The notes below the pieces were generated by a model that saw only the letters and a list, made by a program, of their open reading frames with translations, had not been told where the DNA came from and made no database searches. Made by a program: the position numbers and the translations under genes. From Botrytis cinerea B05.10 (taxonomy: Eukaryota; Ascomycota; Leotiomycetes; Helotiales; Sclerotiniaceae), in assembly GCF_000143535.2 (NCBI RefSeq), contig NC_037320.1, positions 1,674,001 through 1,738,000 of the forward strand: a stretch of 64,000 nt of DNA, written 5' to 3'. This document shows positions 34,460 through 45,850 of the stretch, piece by piece; position 1 is the first letter of the stretch; each line of letters starts with the position of its first letter.

Positions 34460-35926
34460 CTATGAAGGGGGATCTGAAGGATGATCATTCTCTCTAAGCT
34501 CCAGCTTTGCATTCATTGCCAAGATACACCTCACCAAGTCCCAATCCCCATCTGTTCCGACCCAATCACAAACCACAATTCCCGTACTACCATCACCTAT
34601 ACTTGCACTATCTGGCTGCTCACTGGGAGTTGTTTCACTATGCCTTCTGCATAGATAATCAACAATCACGGGATTAACCTTTTCTGCAATCTTGTCTGGC
34701 CAGCAGTTCGCTCTCCAAAAGTTCGAGGCACTCAAGAAATTCATAAAGAATGGTTGTTTTGCCGATTCAGTGCTAGCAACATCCATATCTTCAGACAGTA
34801 CGGCAACAGTTTTAGCTGCCCTTTCAAGCTGATCTGTGGAATAACCAATCTTCTTCTCGATGTTTGACGACTCCGCAACCTCGTAGAAGTCTTGTACTCG
34901 GATTTCTCCACTAGTACATACACCATCTGCACAGTTGTCTGGCCAACTTTCTGCGTCGATATATAGACCCGTTCCATTGTTCTCGCCTTTTAAGGAATCA
35001 TCTAGGCCGAAGCGACGTATAAGAACGATCTTCCCGCGAACTTCCCCTAGAGCTGGAATGCGATTACCTGTGAACCAGCGAGTAGAATCCTGAGTATAAT
35101 GGTGGTTGAGGATTTGACTAAGTTGTTGATCTGTAGCCTTTCCAATGCCTTCTCTTTTTACAGACATTATAACTGTTTCTGTAGGATTTGCATCCAGAAA
35201 CACTTTCACATGGTTGACCAAATCTCGAAAGTATTTGTGGCCTGTAAGGGAAACCGGAAAAGCGCTATGAACGAGAATTAGACCCTCTGCAGCAGGATCA
35301 TTGGGATCTTGTGGTTGAACTCGTATATCGAGAAAACGAATGCCATTGTTGAGTTGGTCTTTTACACTGACAGCTTGACAGCGTACGGAAGGCAATGCGG
35401 CGTGGTACGTTGGGGAGTTATGTGTACCGGGTATACTGAGAGCGGCTAAGGGAGTCTCGTCTTTGAGATTGGACATCCATGATGACAGTTTAGCTGAGGA
35501 GAAGATTGCGAGAAAATGGTGTTTTGGTAGATATACACCTGTAAACTCGTAGGTGGGATTGTGCGAGAGAGGTGTAAGAACAGTTGAGCGATGCAATGGG
35601 GTTGGGGTATCAATTCGATATCGTTCGCCGTTTGTCTCGAATGTCAGTCGTAGGACTTGGTTTCCTTTGGGTTCTACATCTGTAATTTTGGTTTCAAATG
35701 GAGCAATTGGTATCGAAACATCCTGACGACTGAAGCTTTCGGCTTTTTCTGCTAATTGTGGTGATGTTGGAGTGCTGTTAAGGTACATGAACCCAGTAAG
35801 ACTTTTGGTTATTCTGGTGATATTTACCCCGCTAGCTTTCCCTTCTGCTGATTCAAATCGTTCCAGTGATTTTAATTCGAGTGGAGTCGTAGAGAGATTT
35901 CGTATTGTTAGTGCTGGTGGTGCCAT
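34460..35926 (-). CDS. PI-PLC X-domain phosphodiesterase
   Basis: A single exon of 488 residues. Residues 1-145 form a beta-rich N-terminal module. The PLC X domain starts near 150 with SWMSNLKDETPLAALSIPGTHNSPTYH, where the first catalytic His follows GT; NNGIRFLDIRV holds the acidic metal or substrate residues and LVHSAFP the second catalytic His. LGEVRGKIVLIRRFG and a C-terminal VVCDWVGTDGDWDLVRCI complete the TIM-barrel. No signal peptide or EF/C2 domains are present, so it resembles bacterial-type PI-PLC and related fungal single-domain proteins that cleave phosphatidylinositol or GPI. Actual substrate is not known. Tail-to-tail with MRPL11, 124 bases apart. Confidence 0.9.
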   Translation of the reverse strand: MAPPALTIRNLSTTPLELKSLERFESAEGKASGVNITRITKSLTGFMYLNSTPTSPQLAEKAESFSRQDVSIPIAPFETKITDVEPKGNQVLRLTFETNGERYRIDTPTPLHRSTVLTPLSHNPTYEFTGVYLPKHHFLAIFSSAKLSSWMSNLKDETPLAALSIPGTHNSPTYHAALPSVRCQAVSVKDQLNNGIRFLDIRVQPQDPNDPAAEGLILVHSAFPVSLTGHKYFRDLVNHVKVFLDANPTETVIMSVKREGIGKATDQQLSQILNHHYTQDSTRWFTGNRIPALGEVRGKIVLIRRFGLDDSLKGENNGTGLYIDAESWPDNCADGVCTSGEIRVQDFYEVAESSNIEKKIGYSTDQLERAAKTVAVLSEDMDVASTESAKQPFFMNFLSASNFWRANCWPDKIAEKVNPVIVDYLCRRHSETTPSEQPDSASIGDGSTGIVVCDWVGTDGDWDLVRCILAMNAKLELRENDHPSDPPS

Positions 35927-36343
35927 GATTGTGCAGATGTGAATAAAGTGTCTAATTGTGTAGTTGAAATATGGTTATATTATGATATGATTATTCCATT
36001 CTATGTTTTGTCTCTTCCAAGGCTGTTAGTAGAGATTCATGAGATACTCGGAAGGTATCATGCTCTCAGCGAAGTATAATGTATCTTAGACAATATTCAG
36101 CGATGGGTAGAAAAGAGAGACAGCTGTAATAGCTCGATGTCTCATTGCTTTTTGAGCAACAACGAGGTCCAAGTTTGATACGATTTGTAGGTCCCGAGGT
36201 TGAATTGTATGTCAAAGATTATGGATAGTAATCGGTAGATGGTCGGGTAATGGCGTGTGGTTGTGATTTTAGAGTGGTAGATATGATTAGGAATAGGATT
36301 TGAAATTGAGCACATTCCTACATCAAACATGCAACAAGCAACA
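35927..36343. other. Spacer before tRNA-iMet
   Basis: About 420 bases holding the promoter of the PI-PLC gene and the 5' flank of the initiator tRNA. No gene seen. Confidence 0.5.
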
Positions 36344-36415
36344 AGCAAGTTGGCGCAGTGGAAGCGCGCCGGGCTCATAACCCGGAGGTCCCCAGATCGA
36401 AACTGGGACTTGCTA
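36344..36415 (+). tRNA. Initiator tRNA-Met(CAT)
   Basis: 72 nt, no intron. The acceptor AGCAAGT/ACTTGCT has the eukaryotic initiator A1-T72 pair. The D arm is GGCGCAGTGGAAGCGCGC. The anticodon arm CCGGG-CTCATAA-CCCGG carries three G-C pairs before the loop. The T arm has AGATCGAAACT, with A54 and A60 in place of TTC, the hallmark of initiator rather than elongator tRNA-Met. Confidence 0.97.
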
Positions 36416-36444
36416 ACTTGTTCTTTTGCTTTTTGAACTTCCAA

Positions 36445-36454
36445 TTTTTTTTTT
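36445..36454 (+). terminator. Pol III T-run terminator for tRNA-iMet
   Basis: Ten T in a row 30 bases after the tRNA; shorter T4-T5 runs lie closer at 36424 and 36430. Confidence 0.75.
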
Positions 36455-38866
36455 ATACTTGCGATTTCTCCTGCTCGTACTCCTGGCACAATTAAAATAA
36501 TTTTTGCTAACAATGCGTTGTGGTGTATGATGGACTAACGACCTGTAGCTATGGTCCGTGCATACCCCATCCAATCTTTAAAGGTTAAGACTTCATAATC
36601 TTGAATCGGTTTTCAAGTGTTTTGGGAAACAAACTAGGCCTTTACAAGCCAGCACAACCATTTTTGGTGGCTTTGTATATTATTGATCCAGCCCCAGCTA
36701 AACGTGCCTGCTAGGTACCTTATAAGTTTTACCAAAGCATGTTTATCAGCTCGGGTTAATCTACTTCAACTGTGGATCACAGAGTCGCGTCCACACGAGG
36801 TGGAACCTCTGGTGGGTTTCGTGGGGGTGGATTTTTGTATGTAATCTTGCTCAAGTGAGTGAACAATAAGTTTAATCTAAACTCTTGCTTTTGGGAAACT
36901 ATGTATCATCATTCCTTCTAGTGGTGGAGATTGGTTGATAGAATTCAAGAGAGTGTTCTCATTGGGATGTAGTTTGTTCCATTTGAGGAAAGCCTTCAAA
37001 GCAGAATGAGATCTAATTAGTGATGTCTACGGACAGAGTATGTTGAGTATCACATAGTTATTAGCATGGAATTTCAATTGTTAAATTTGTCTATGAAAGA
37101 TTGATCGCAATGGTATGTGCAGGAGCCTCAAGTATACTGTTAAAGCAATCTGCACCTTTAATTGCTTCTTTGCATCTAATAAAATGCAACCAGTTTTTAG
37201 GTAAAGCTTTTGCATTTAGCAGCATCAGGAACAAGTGCCAAGTGACTACTAACAGAAAATAGAAACCCAAAGTCAGATGAATGCTAGGGTGTGACCAGTT
37301 GAATAGTTAAACAGGTAGAAGGCCATGATATATTGCCGGCTATTCTCCTGCCTGTTCTAAGGGGATATAATGCAATGGCGATTCTTCTCGTCCTTGTTCA
37401 GACTCTAAATGCCATTGTTAAAGTTCAGCTGCTATATCTGCCACGTAGCTCTTAGAGCGTTTAGGGGTTGAGCCGGAGTGGCTGTTAGAAGATATAACAG
37501 CGGCAGGTCTGTTGGAACTTACTGATGCGGGAGAGATCATGATTAAAGGTGGGCTTTGGGACAGATAATCCTGTGGTTTGGCTCGAGTTGGAGGTCACTG
37601 GCTGTGGCAGTTTTCGTGAATTGAGAAAACCTGATCAAGTGGCTTGCCGGCGATTACCGAGAAAAGTAGATCGAGATGTTGGAAACGGGCAGTCAGCTTA
37701 AAGTTGGTGACAAAAGAAGATGGATACGTCGAACTAAATTGGATAGGTTTATTCGTGGTGGAAAATGGAACGATTCGAGGCTATTGATCTCGCGGAATAG
37801 AAAGTGATGGAAAAGGGTTAGAAAAGAATAAGAAATCTGAAGAGGAGAGAATTCATAAATAGACCTCTCTCAAATTTTAAGTGAGATACTGGGGAGCACA
37901 TAGATAGTGAATATGACAATGGTAGAGTACTTTGTGACCTGCAATTTTCTTCAAGCTTCACTTTTACGCTTTTGCCTTTTGGGAATACTTTCTCAAGTTC
38001 ATGCCTGGATGGATACTTATTGAATCGTGGGGCAATCAAACTTGCGAAAGTGAGACATGGTTAGCACTAAGCAAGCCCCCTTAGCCGCAGACTGCTGCAT
38101 TCTTTATTCATGGTCATTGATCCTAGATGTAAGAGACACTGAAAATACTGTGATATATAGACGTAACTATGAAAGCAAGACGAAAGAAGCCGCGCTGGAT
38201 ACTTATATACCAAAGTGATCCAGTTGGATGCGAACTACTCCAAAGGGCCATGCTACCAAAATCGATAGCCAAGTATAAATGCTCAATTCCAATGAACTAG
38301 ACCACACACAATTATCGTGTATACATTCTCTTTCAGCAAATTTGGATGTAGGCCTGGACTTACATCTGAAAGATGACTTTGCTTGAAAATTTGGTAAATC
38401 ACAATAGACTATAACGAATGTATGATCAAGTATCTTTCGGGAATCTGAGAGAGAAAATATCGGTTGCGGCCCGAGAGAGAAGCGTCATCCGGTGAGGGCT
38501 AGTGCAATAATTATTTTCATCGCCAATGCAGTAGGAATATTGAACTGTGTAGATTGGCTTCGAAGTAGTCAATTCTAAAGACCTTTTAGCAGTGTGCTCT
38601 GATTATTGCTAAGCAGAGCGCAGATGATTATATTATAGAAAATCAAGTGAGGAACAGATAGACAGTGCTTTTACAAGTCTTCCAACTTTGTACAGACCCC
38701 CCGGAAGGCCTTGAAAAAGAGAGCCAATATCTACTGCCATTACCTCAGCGACTTTAGCGATATCAGCCTCCCACCAGCGGTCAATTTCACCGGTTCTGAA
38801 CATCTCCTCCATTGCAAATTTGGCGGCCCAAGTTCGCGTGGTTCGTTGAGTTACTACAAGACCAGT
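36455..38866. other. 2.4 kb gene-poor region
   Basis: No gene can be called with confidence. Two stretches on the minus strand look weakly coding. One is a 40-codon ATG frame at 37418..37540 with a basic PKRSKS patch. The other is at about 37905-38035, with a KVFPKGKSVKVKLEE run preceded by GCTAAC...CGCAAG, a possible branch point and acceptor. They may be fragments of a small multi-exon gene or of a non-coding RNA. Confidence 0.35.
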
Positions 38867-39605
38867 TTAGTTACCAATTTCTACACCACACCCCCTTGAG
38901 GCAATAGGCGTAACGAAGTAATGAAGCAAATAACGCTTCTCGCGATCCGCTAACATCATTTTGGCTGCATTGGCGACAACTCTTGTCTTTTCGGCATTCT
39001 TTATAATATGTTTCTGCGCGTCTTGCTCATGGCTATTGACTGCGTTGAAAGATTGTAGAATGGTCGCGAGCATTTCTACAGCTCTTCCCGGAAGCATTTC
39101 AACAGAGCTTCCAGGAAGAAGCTCCCAAATTCTCCTACAAGGAAGAGTATCGAAGTTTTGAATTAACCGGTCCAGAGCAGCAATCATTGCTTTGGACTGT
39201 TCGATGGCCAAGTCTTGAGCTTCAACCACCCTATCCTACAATGTGTTAGGAAGGCTCAACCAATCTCCATTTTAATCTGCTAAAGACAAAAGATTACCTA
39301 CCAATTTTTGATATTTGTTGGAAAAGGCAGACAAGATAGTCATGCGAGCTTTTCGAGATTCTTCTTGGGTATGCTTAGCAAACAAAGCACCGTTGTATCT
39401 GGCTGATATATAAACTGCATCCACGAGGATCATACGTGTAAACGGAAGTTTTATTATGAGCGACCTTTTTGCTGGGGGCGCATCTAAACTATATTCGTAA
39501 CGTTAGACCGAGAAAACAAAGTAAAACAGACAGGAAAAAAATGCGACAGGAAAGAAAGGCGACATACTTTTCAGATCCAGACCGCTTGATAAGAATTGAG
39601 GACAT
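38867..39605 (-). CDS. Hypothetical helical protein, three exons
   Basis: Exons 39568..39605, 39302..39488 and 38867..39235 join with matching phases (GTATGT...ATATAG and GTAGGT...TGTAG) into 197 residues, which supports a real gene although no family is recognised. The start is MSSILIKRSGSE. The middle, KHTQEESRKARMTILSAFSNKYQKLDRVVEAQDLAIEQSK in pieces, and AVNSHEQDAQKHIIKNAEKTRVVANAAKMML are predicted helical and mixed-charge, possibly coiled coil. A short internal near-duplication occurs: LLPGSSVEML followed by MLPGRAVEML. No signal peptide or membrane span. It stands alone in a gene-poor area, so it may be lineage-restricted. Confidence 0.6.
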
Positions 39606-41109
39606 AGTATAGCTAGATTGATCTTGTAGCAAGATGTGGGTTGAGATTAAGTTGAAATGAGCGAGGGCAGTAAAAGGCAACCTCAAAGGAAGAGATTGAT
39701 GGATAGAGGTGATTTTGTGTGTCTATACCAAGAAAAATTGGAAGGTGGCAACGGAAAGTGCTAGGAGATAGTTGTTACCGTCAGGTCTTGAGCGAAGTGA
39801 AAATTTCGAGGCAATGACAAACGACACCGTAGTGTGTTACGACATCCAGAAGATGGTGAAAGGTCAGAATTGCTAATCTGACAATCGATGGCCGTCTTTG
39901 TGAATGGAAGCAAAGCAAATTGGAAGTAAGATCGACCTTCAGAAAGGATGTGGAAGTTGAAGAATTGGAGAAAGAGGTTGCAATCACAAGGACGAATGTG
40001 AGACTCAAATATACTCACTCTCTTCGGGATTAAGCGAGACGATGAGGATAAAGGTGAGTTTGAGATCCAAGTAAATTTGCTCTAGCAGCTATCTACATTG
40101 TAAATATGTGATAAACTGAATTCGAGTATACTTGAGAATTGCTATATCTCATAATGAATGCAATACTGTACATTGGAATGTATTTTAAACCCTTTCGGTT
40201 GGATGAAAGTCTATGTTCTAACATGTGTATTCAAAGCAAGCTCCCCAAGGGTTCGATTTTGGATTTGATGTTCACCAGAGATGGTACAAATTGGTAGACC
40301 GGATGCAAGCTCTCGATCTTTGAAGGTAGTACATTGTCCCGAGCGAACTCAGTATTTCAAACTATTTGCATCATCTGATTGGATTGACCATTGAGAGCTT
40401 CTGGTCGTCGCACTGCAATCCGTACTAACAGGTACCCTGATATCTGCTCTAACGAATGGAATGGAATTAGAGAGAACGATTCTTATTAGCCACGCTTGCT
40501 TCAGCGAAGATATGCATGCTTGAATTGAGGCATGTAAGGTTGTCGGTGGAAGCATGATTATATTTGTCAACGTAAAGCCAAGTCGGAACTGAGATGCCAA
40601 TCTTTGCTCTTGAATCAGACAATGTTGGTTTCGCTATGAAGAAGGTCCTGATTTATGAAAGAGGTAAATGCTTGCTGCCTGTACACACAACACTCTCCAA
40701 TGATCAATCCAGTCGACGACAGAGTTATCACTGACAACTTTGCCAATGTGAGAAGTTTGTTTCAATTGTACTAAAAACATGCTTGATTTTGGACCAAGTC
40801 AAGGCGCGATTCAGACAGTGCGCTCTACCCTCATCGGGTTGTAGCAAGGCAAGATCGCAGACTAGAGAGAATTGGTGATCATTTGGTGAATGCACTCTTT
40901 CCTTTGAAAACTCATGACTTTTAAACAATGGCCGTATTTGAAATTTGAAATTTCTGTTGTTGATCTATTGATGCGAAGAAAAGCTAAACATAGATTAAAT
41001 CGCTTCGCGAAACTTTCACCGAGCTTCAACTCTTAAGCCTTGCGACTATCACCACATCAACCCCCACTTGAGCTGTCCCATAAACAAAACACCACAGATC
41101 GTACCAACC
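39606..41109. other. 1.5 kb spacer
   Basis: Holds the promoter of the orphan gene on the left and of the CUS2-like gene on the right. Open frames between are short and unlike any family. Confidence 0.45.
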
Positions 41110-42424
41110 ATGGAGCAAAGACAACATATCGAAGGCGCAACTGCTCCATTTCCTACCAACCCCGAAGAATTCGATTCCGACGATCGCATATCATTTTCGA
41201 AGCTCGACCAGAAATACCTGCTCGTGCAAGACGATGGCACAGAGTTCGAATTCGACGATGCGATCAAACGATGGATACCGGTATTAGATGAGGCATTATT
41301 GGAAGAACAGCAGAAGGCATATAAAGTATCTGGAGTAGATGAGAGTGAGCCAGTTGATGCTATAAAGAGGAAAAGGAAGCAGGAGTATGTCAATGGCGAG
41401 GATGTAAGTCAATTTTAGGCTTCGTACATGAGATAGAATCATATTTGTGCACCCGTTTTGCTAGCTTTTTTTACGTACAGAATTTCATATCTACTTATTT
41501 TAGTTTGGTATGAGATTTCTGCGATTATCTGCATTTTTTATTTCTTTCATTATCTTCGATGCTGAGTCTACCTAGGAAGGTGGCCGAATGGTGAAAGCCC
41601 CAAAGAAAACCAAAAAACCTCTACCACCGCGACCAAACACCGCAGTTTACGTTACGGGTCTGCCATCAGATGTTACTGTTGAGGAAGTTCACGAGGTCTT
41701 TTCACGAAAGTGCGGTGTTATCGCCGAAGAAATCGACAGCGGAAAACCGAGAATCAAGCTTTATACAGACGAGAAAGGAGAATTCAAGGGCGATGCTCTT
41801 ATCGTATTTTTCAAGGCACCATCTGTGCAGATGGCGATAATGTTACTGGATGATACTGATTTTAGGATAGACGGAGGCACATCCAATGAGAGAATCAAGA
41901 TGAGGGTCCAGGCTGCAGAGGCGAGCTACAAGAAGGTTCAACAAACAGACGCAGATGGAAATGAGAAAGAGAAGCCTAAGACCAGCATGAAGGACAAGCA
42001 GAAGATTATCAAAAAGACGCAGAAGTTAGATGCGCGACTGGCAGATTGGAGCGATGACGAGCCATCAGCCCTCGTGGAAAGCAGCTCGAAGTGGGATAAA
42101 GTCGTTATATTGAAACATATGTTCACGTTGAAAGAGCTGGAAGAGGACCCAGCTGCAATGCTGGATATCAAGGAAGATATTCGAGATGAGTGTGGCAAGC
42201 TCGGCGAGGTAACAAATGTCGTTCTATACGATTTGGAGAAAGATGGAGTTGCGAGTGTAAGATTCGCAAACGCAGAATCAGCGAAAGCATGCGTTAAATT
42301 GATGAACGGACGCAAATTCGATGGTCAAGAGGTCGAAGCTTATATCACGGATGGAAAGGAGCAATTTAAAAAATCGAAGAAGAAAGCAGATGACGAGGAT
42401 CATGGAGAGTCAGAGTCAGACTGA
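41110..42424 (+). CDS. CUS2: U2 snRNP-associated splicing factor, CUS2/Tat-SF1 family
   Basis: Exons 41110..41403 and 41576..42424 give 380 residues. An acidic N terminus with FSKLDQKYLLVQDDGTEFEFDDAIKRWIPV resembles the Tat-SF1 start. RRM1 follows (NTAVYVTGLPSDVTVEEVHEVF and GEFKGDALIVFFKAPSV), then a KSKK-like basic linker and an acidic DWSDDEPSA. RRM2 is of the UHM type (KVVILKHMFTLKELEEDPAAML, then IRDECGKLGEVTNVVLYD and GVASVRFANAESAKACVKLMNGRKFDGQEVEAYI); in this family it contacts the ULM of SF3b1. The tail is Lys/Asp-rich. The family chaperones U2 snRNA/SF3b during pre-spliceosome assembly in the nucleus. The intron has a branch-like sequence and GTAAGT donor. Confidence 0.94.
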
Positions 42425-42681
42425 TTGGGCTGGGAGTAAGGCATAGGTAAATCGAGTATGATTGTTCTAGCGAGATAGAGCTCATGATGTTGGCTACCAG
42501 TATCGGCATTGGCACAAACAGAGAATTTGTATGGGCGGAGAATTGGATGCACACTTATTATATTAATACTAATGATATCTTACTTGACCAATATCTTCTT
42601 ATCTGACTTGCAAACGCTCTCGACTTTTTCGATCAGAAATTCCTCCCCCAAGCTTCCGGAGCTTCCCCTGGTCCCGTCCTA

Positions 42682-43029
42682 CAGAAAAACTTGGTAATAT
42701 CGGACTGAAAAATTCGACCAATCAAATCCGGCATCAAGAAGAGTCCGGAATAAAAAATGGTGGTCCAAGCGTCCTAGCCAAAATTCATATCCGATTTTAG
42801 TTTCGAACCCCGATATTTTCGAAAAAATATTATTTGATATTAGCCAATCAAGCTTATTCAGCCAAGTTTATTACCAAAATCTTATACCGGATTCGCAAAA
42901 AACTGCTCGGTATTCCGGTTTTGCCTAAAATTCCAGTATTACCATACAAAAAGTGGTCAAATGAGAAAATTATTCCGGTATATCCAAAGATTCCGATATA
43001 TCCCAGTCCGGTTTAGCCAAGCGTTTCTG
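42682..43029. mobile_element. MITE with 26-bp imperfect terminal inverted repeats and TA target duplication
   Basis: The left end CAGAAAAACTTGG... (42682) and the inverted right end CAGAAACGCTTGG... (43029) match at 20 of 26 positions, through CGGACTG. Both ends are bordered by TA (42680-42681 and 43030-43031), as in Tc1/mariner/pogo (Fot1-like) insertions. The 348-bp body has no coding frame and is rich in diverged TTCCGGTATAT-like motifs. Two of the six arm mismatches are C/T differences. It is non-autonomous and inserted between the CUS2-like gene and ERG2. Confidence 0.8.
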
Positions 43030-43217
43030 TAGCCGTTCTTCTGGAATGACCCCTAATTGCCCTGCCAGCTATTACTGGAGAATCCGATTGGTTACCAGGT
43101 CCACATTAAATCTTCGGACGTGCCAGACCGATATAAGATTCAACATTCTTTTTTACTCTTCACAAAAAGGGAAACACACATACATACGTTCATTCATTCA
43201 ATTCACAAATTCCCATC

Positions 43218-43996
43218 ATGAAGCTCCTCACTTACGGAGCCCTCTTTGGTCTCCTCACTGCTCTCTACTACTTTTTAGATGCACGTCTTGAATCCTTCTA
43301 TATCTTCACACCGACTCAACTCCATGATCTCTCCCAGCGCGCCATTGGTGCTCATGGAAATGACACCGCTCAGGTTGTGAAGTTCATTGTGGATGAACTG
43401 AGTGAGAAGCATCCCGGGGGCTATATCAATCTGGATCAGGAATGGATTTTCAATAATGCTGGCGGGGCTATGGGTGCTATGTATATTATTCATGCTAGTA
43501 AGTTCCCAATGAGGTTACCGGTCTACCGTTGAGCTAGTTTGAGGAGACAAGAGTGCTAATTCGTTTTTTAGGTATTACGGAATATTTGATTATTTTTGGT
43601 TCGTTTACCAATGGATGGATATATTCAGAGTTTGAGTGGGGATACTGACTGTGCATAGGAACTACCGTCGGTACTGAAGGACATACCGGACGTCACACAG
43701 CTGATGATTATTTCCACATCATTCACGGTACTCAACTTGCTTATACACCTGGGGACTTTGTACCTGAAGTCTATCCTCAAGGAAGTGTTCACCATCTTCG
43801 TCGTGGTACTGTGAAGCAGTATAAGATGGATGCGGCCTGTTTCGCTCTTGAGTATGCTAGAGGTTGGATCCCCCCTATGTTGGGTTTTGGATTTGCCGAC
43901 GGTCTTAGCAGTACTTTGGACTTCCCAACTTTGTGGAGAACAACTTGGGTCACTGGTAGAGAAATGGTTTTGAACCTCGCTAGGTTCAAGCTGTAA
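43218..43996 (+). CDS. ERG2: C-8 sterol isomerase
   Basis: Three exons, 43218..43497, 43572..43598 and 43659..43996, give 214 residues. The middle exon is only 27 nt and its downstream intron has a GTTCGT donor. An N-terminal membrane anchor (LTYGALFGLLTALYYFL) precedes the ERG2/sigma-1 receptor domain. Visible landmarks are EWIFNNAGGAMGAMYIIHAS, TEYLIIFGTTVGTEGHTGRH, DDYFHIIHGTQLAYTPGDF and YPQGSVHHLRRGTVKQY, then the Trp-rich helical end. The enzyme shifts the sterol double bond from delta-8 to delta-7 in the ER during ergosterol synthesis and is a morpholine fungicide target. The ERG4-type reductase of the same pathway is 40 kb away in this window. Confidence 0.96.
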
Positions 43997-44293
43997 AAAG
44001 CATTGTTTCCATTCGGAGCACTATTCGAAGGTTATTGGAGAGGAAAATATGACTTATAGAGCTCTTATGAGCAAGTACATAGAACTTCTTTGTCTGTAGA
44101 TACCTGTCTTGGAATAATGCGACATGAGCATGATGAATGGACATGATCAAGCACAGTGTCTTTTGGAACCATTTTCACCTACTACATTTATTCTGCATAT
44201 TTCGTGACAATCTTCAGCTTATTAAAGAGTTCTCTCCCCTCAATTATACTTGTATTTGTCCACTTCAAACTCCCCATAAAACTCCTCACAATA

Positions 44294-45092
44294 TCAGTCA
44301 GAATCCTCGTCAGATCCATAATCTACCAGTCCTAGTCCTTTTTTGGGTGGAGGAGGTGATGGCTTTTTGACTGCCACCGGCTTGGGTGCTTCCTTTGCAG
44401 GCTTTGAGTCCAAGATTTTGGCTGAATCTTTAGGAGTTGGTGGCTTGGTACTCGTTGCAATTGAGTCAGAATCATCTTTCGTAGGCTTCGTCGATAGGTC
44501 TTTGGTAGATGTGGAAGATGAAGCTCTCCTAACTTTGACTCCCTTCAATACCTCCTTGTCCTTCGTACGCTTGCGCTTTCGACCGGCAGTGCCCCATTCA
44601 TCCTCCCGCACAGGTGAACCATCTTGTATTTGTGCTCCACCATCGTCTGCTGCTCTCGCCTTCTTGTCTGCGTCTTCTTGTTGTTTTCTAAATAACTCTA
44701 GTCCCTCCGCAGTTTCTTTTCTCACTCTATCTTCTTCAGCTCTCGTACTTTCTAGGACAGAATCTAAGAATTCGATTTCATCTTCATCTAGTGATCGGAA
44801 TTGATTCTTGAGTTTATTGGCTTCTTCGAATGCATCTTGTTTGGCAGCTGGTTTATTCAACGCACCCCTACGTGATCAGCCTAAGAAATCAATGCGTGTG
44901 CGGGCGCAAGGACCCTAGATGTATACCTTTATTTGCTTCTAGGATCTCAAACAAGCTCTTTCCATCTTGTTGTCTCGCTTCGATGGCTTTGCGTTGTCTA
45001 TTGGCCTCTATTTCTTGTTGGGCGGCTAACCATTCATCACTGCGCTCAGTTGGAGCATCTGCAGTACCACCTGATACGAATCCGGAGGACAT
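44294..45092 (-). CDS. FYV6: FAM192A/Fyv6 N-terminal-domain protein, splicing-linked
   Basis: Exons 44927..45092 and 44294..44847 give 239 residues; the acceptor CCAG at 44848 restores the family sequence ANK-AAKQDAFEEANKLKNQFRSLDEDEIEFLDSVLES. The N-terminal domain (about 1-110) is the NIP30/FAM192A/Fyv6 module, with the helix EEDRVRKETAEGLELFRKQ after it. The rest is low complexity, Lys/Ser/Pro-rich with nuclear-localisation-type RKRKRTKDK, and ends in LVDYGSDEDSD. Yeast Fyv6 is a second-step spliceosome factor; the human homologue PIP30 binds the PA28-gamma proteasome activator. Which role applies here is inference; the nuclear location is well supported by the basic cluster. Confidence 0.88.
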
Positions 45093-45850
45093 TGCGATTT
45101 TGGTTGTATGCGCACGAATGGTACAGAGGCGTCTAGTTTCTGGTTTCTAAGGGTCGTGAGATTGCGCCGACAAGGTTTCTCAACATCACGTGTAAGACGT
45201 TTCCACTCCCCGCCTTCTCCCCCGCTACGGAGCAATCTTGCACTTTAGGACGGAACTCTACAAGTTTCTGAAATTCGTTTACATTATTAATGTTCTAGAA
45301 GTCAATGTGGCATTTAGGCTAAAGTGTGTCCTCCAATCCAAGCTAGATGTTTGTTTTGTCATAAAAACACTGTACAGAACCCAATGTTTGCCTCTCAAAG
45401 ATGCGAATTGGGAAGGGTTTTCACGCTTTGATGGGGGATTCTGACGTAGGAAATTACTAGGAATGCTCTCAAACGGCATCGATGAATATGATTGGTGCGC
45501 ATGTCGAACTTCCTTCGGTTCAACATAGCCTGAAGTGGGATTGCCCCTCCATGCTCCACTCAGCGACAGAGAACCTTCTACCAATGCCCCTCCTCATGCA
45601 GCGGATTATCTTTGGATTTCACGTATCGACAGGTTGAACTTCTTCATATGGAATAGAGATAACCCGGAGGTAAAGTATTTTGTGGAAACGCTATAGTTGT
45701 CGTCATCCGGTATCAAACAATCTTTATGCATGGCTGGACGGGTCAGGTAAAGGTATAAGTATTCACTCTGTCCTCGCAATCGATCGTTTTTCTTCTCCTA
45801 TTCCTTCTATTTTATACTCAAAACATCTGAGAAACATATACACCGTAACA
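45093..45850. other. Divergent spacer
   Basis: About 760 bases between the Fyv6-like gene and an aldo-keto reductase. Promoters of both expected; no other gene seen. Confidence 0.5.

Noticed and set aside
41938..42315. 125-codon minus-strand frame opposite the CUS2-like gene
   Set aside because: Shadow of the RRM-containing exon on the plus strand.
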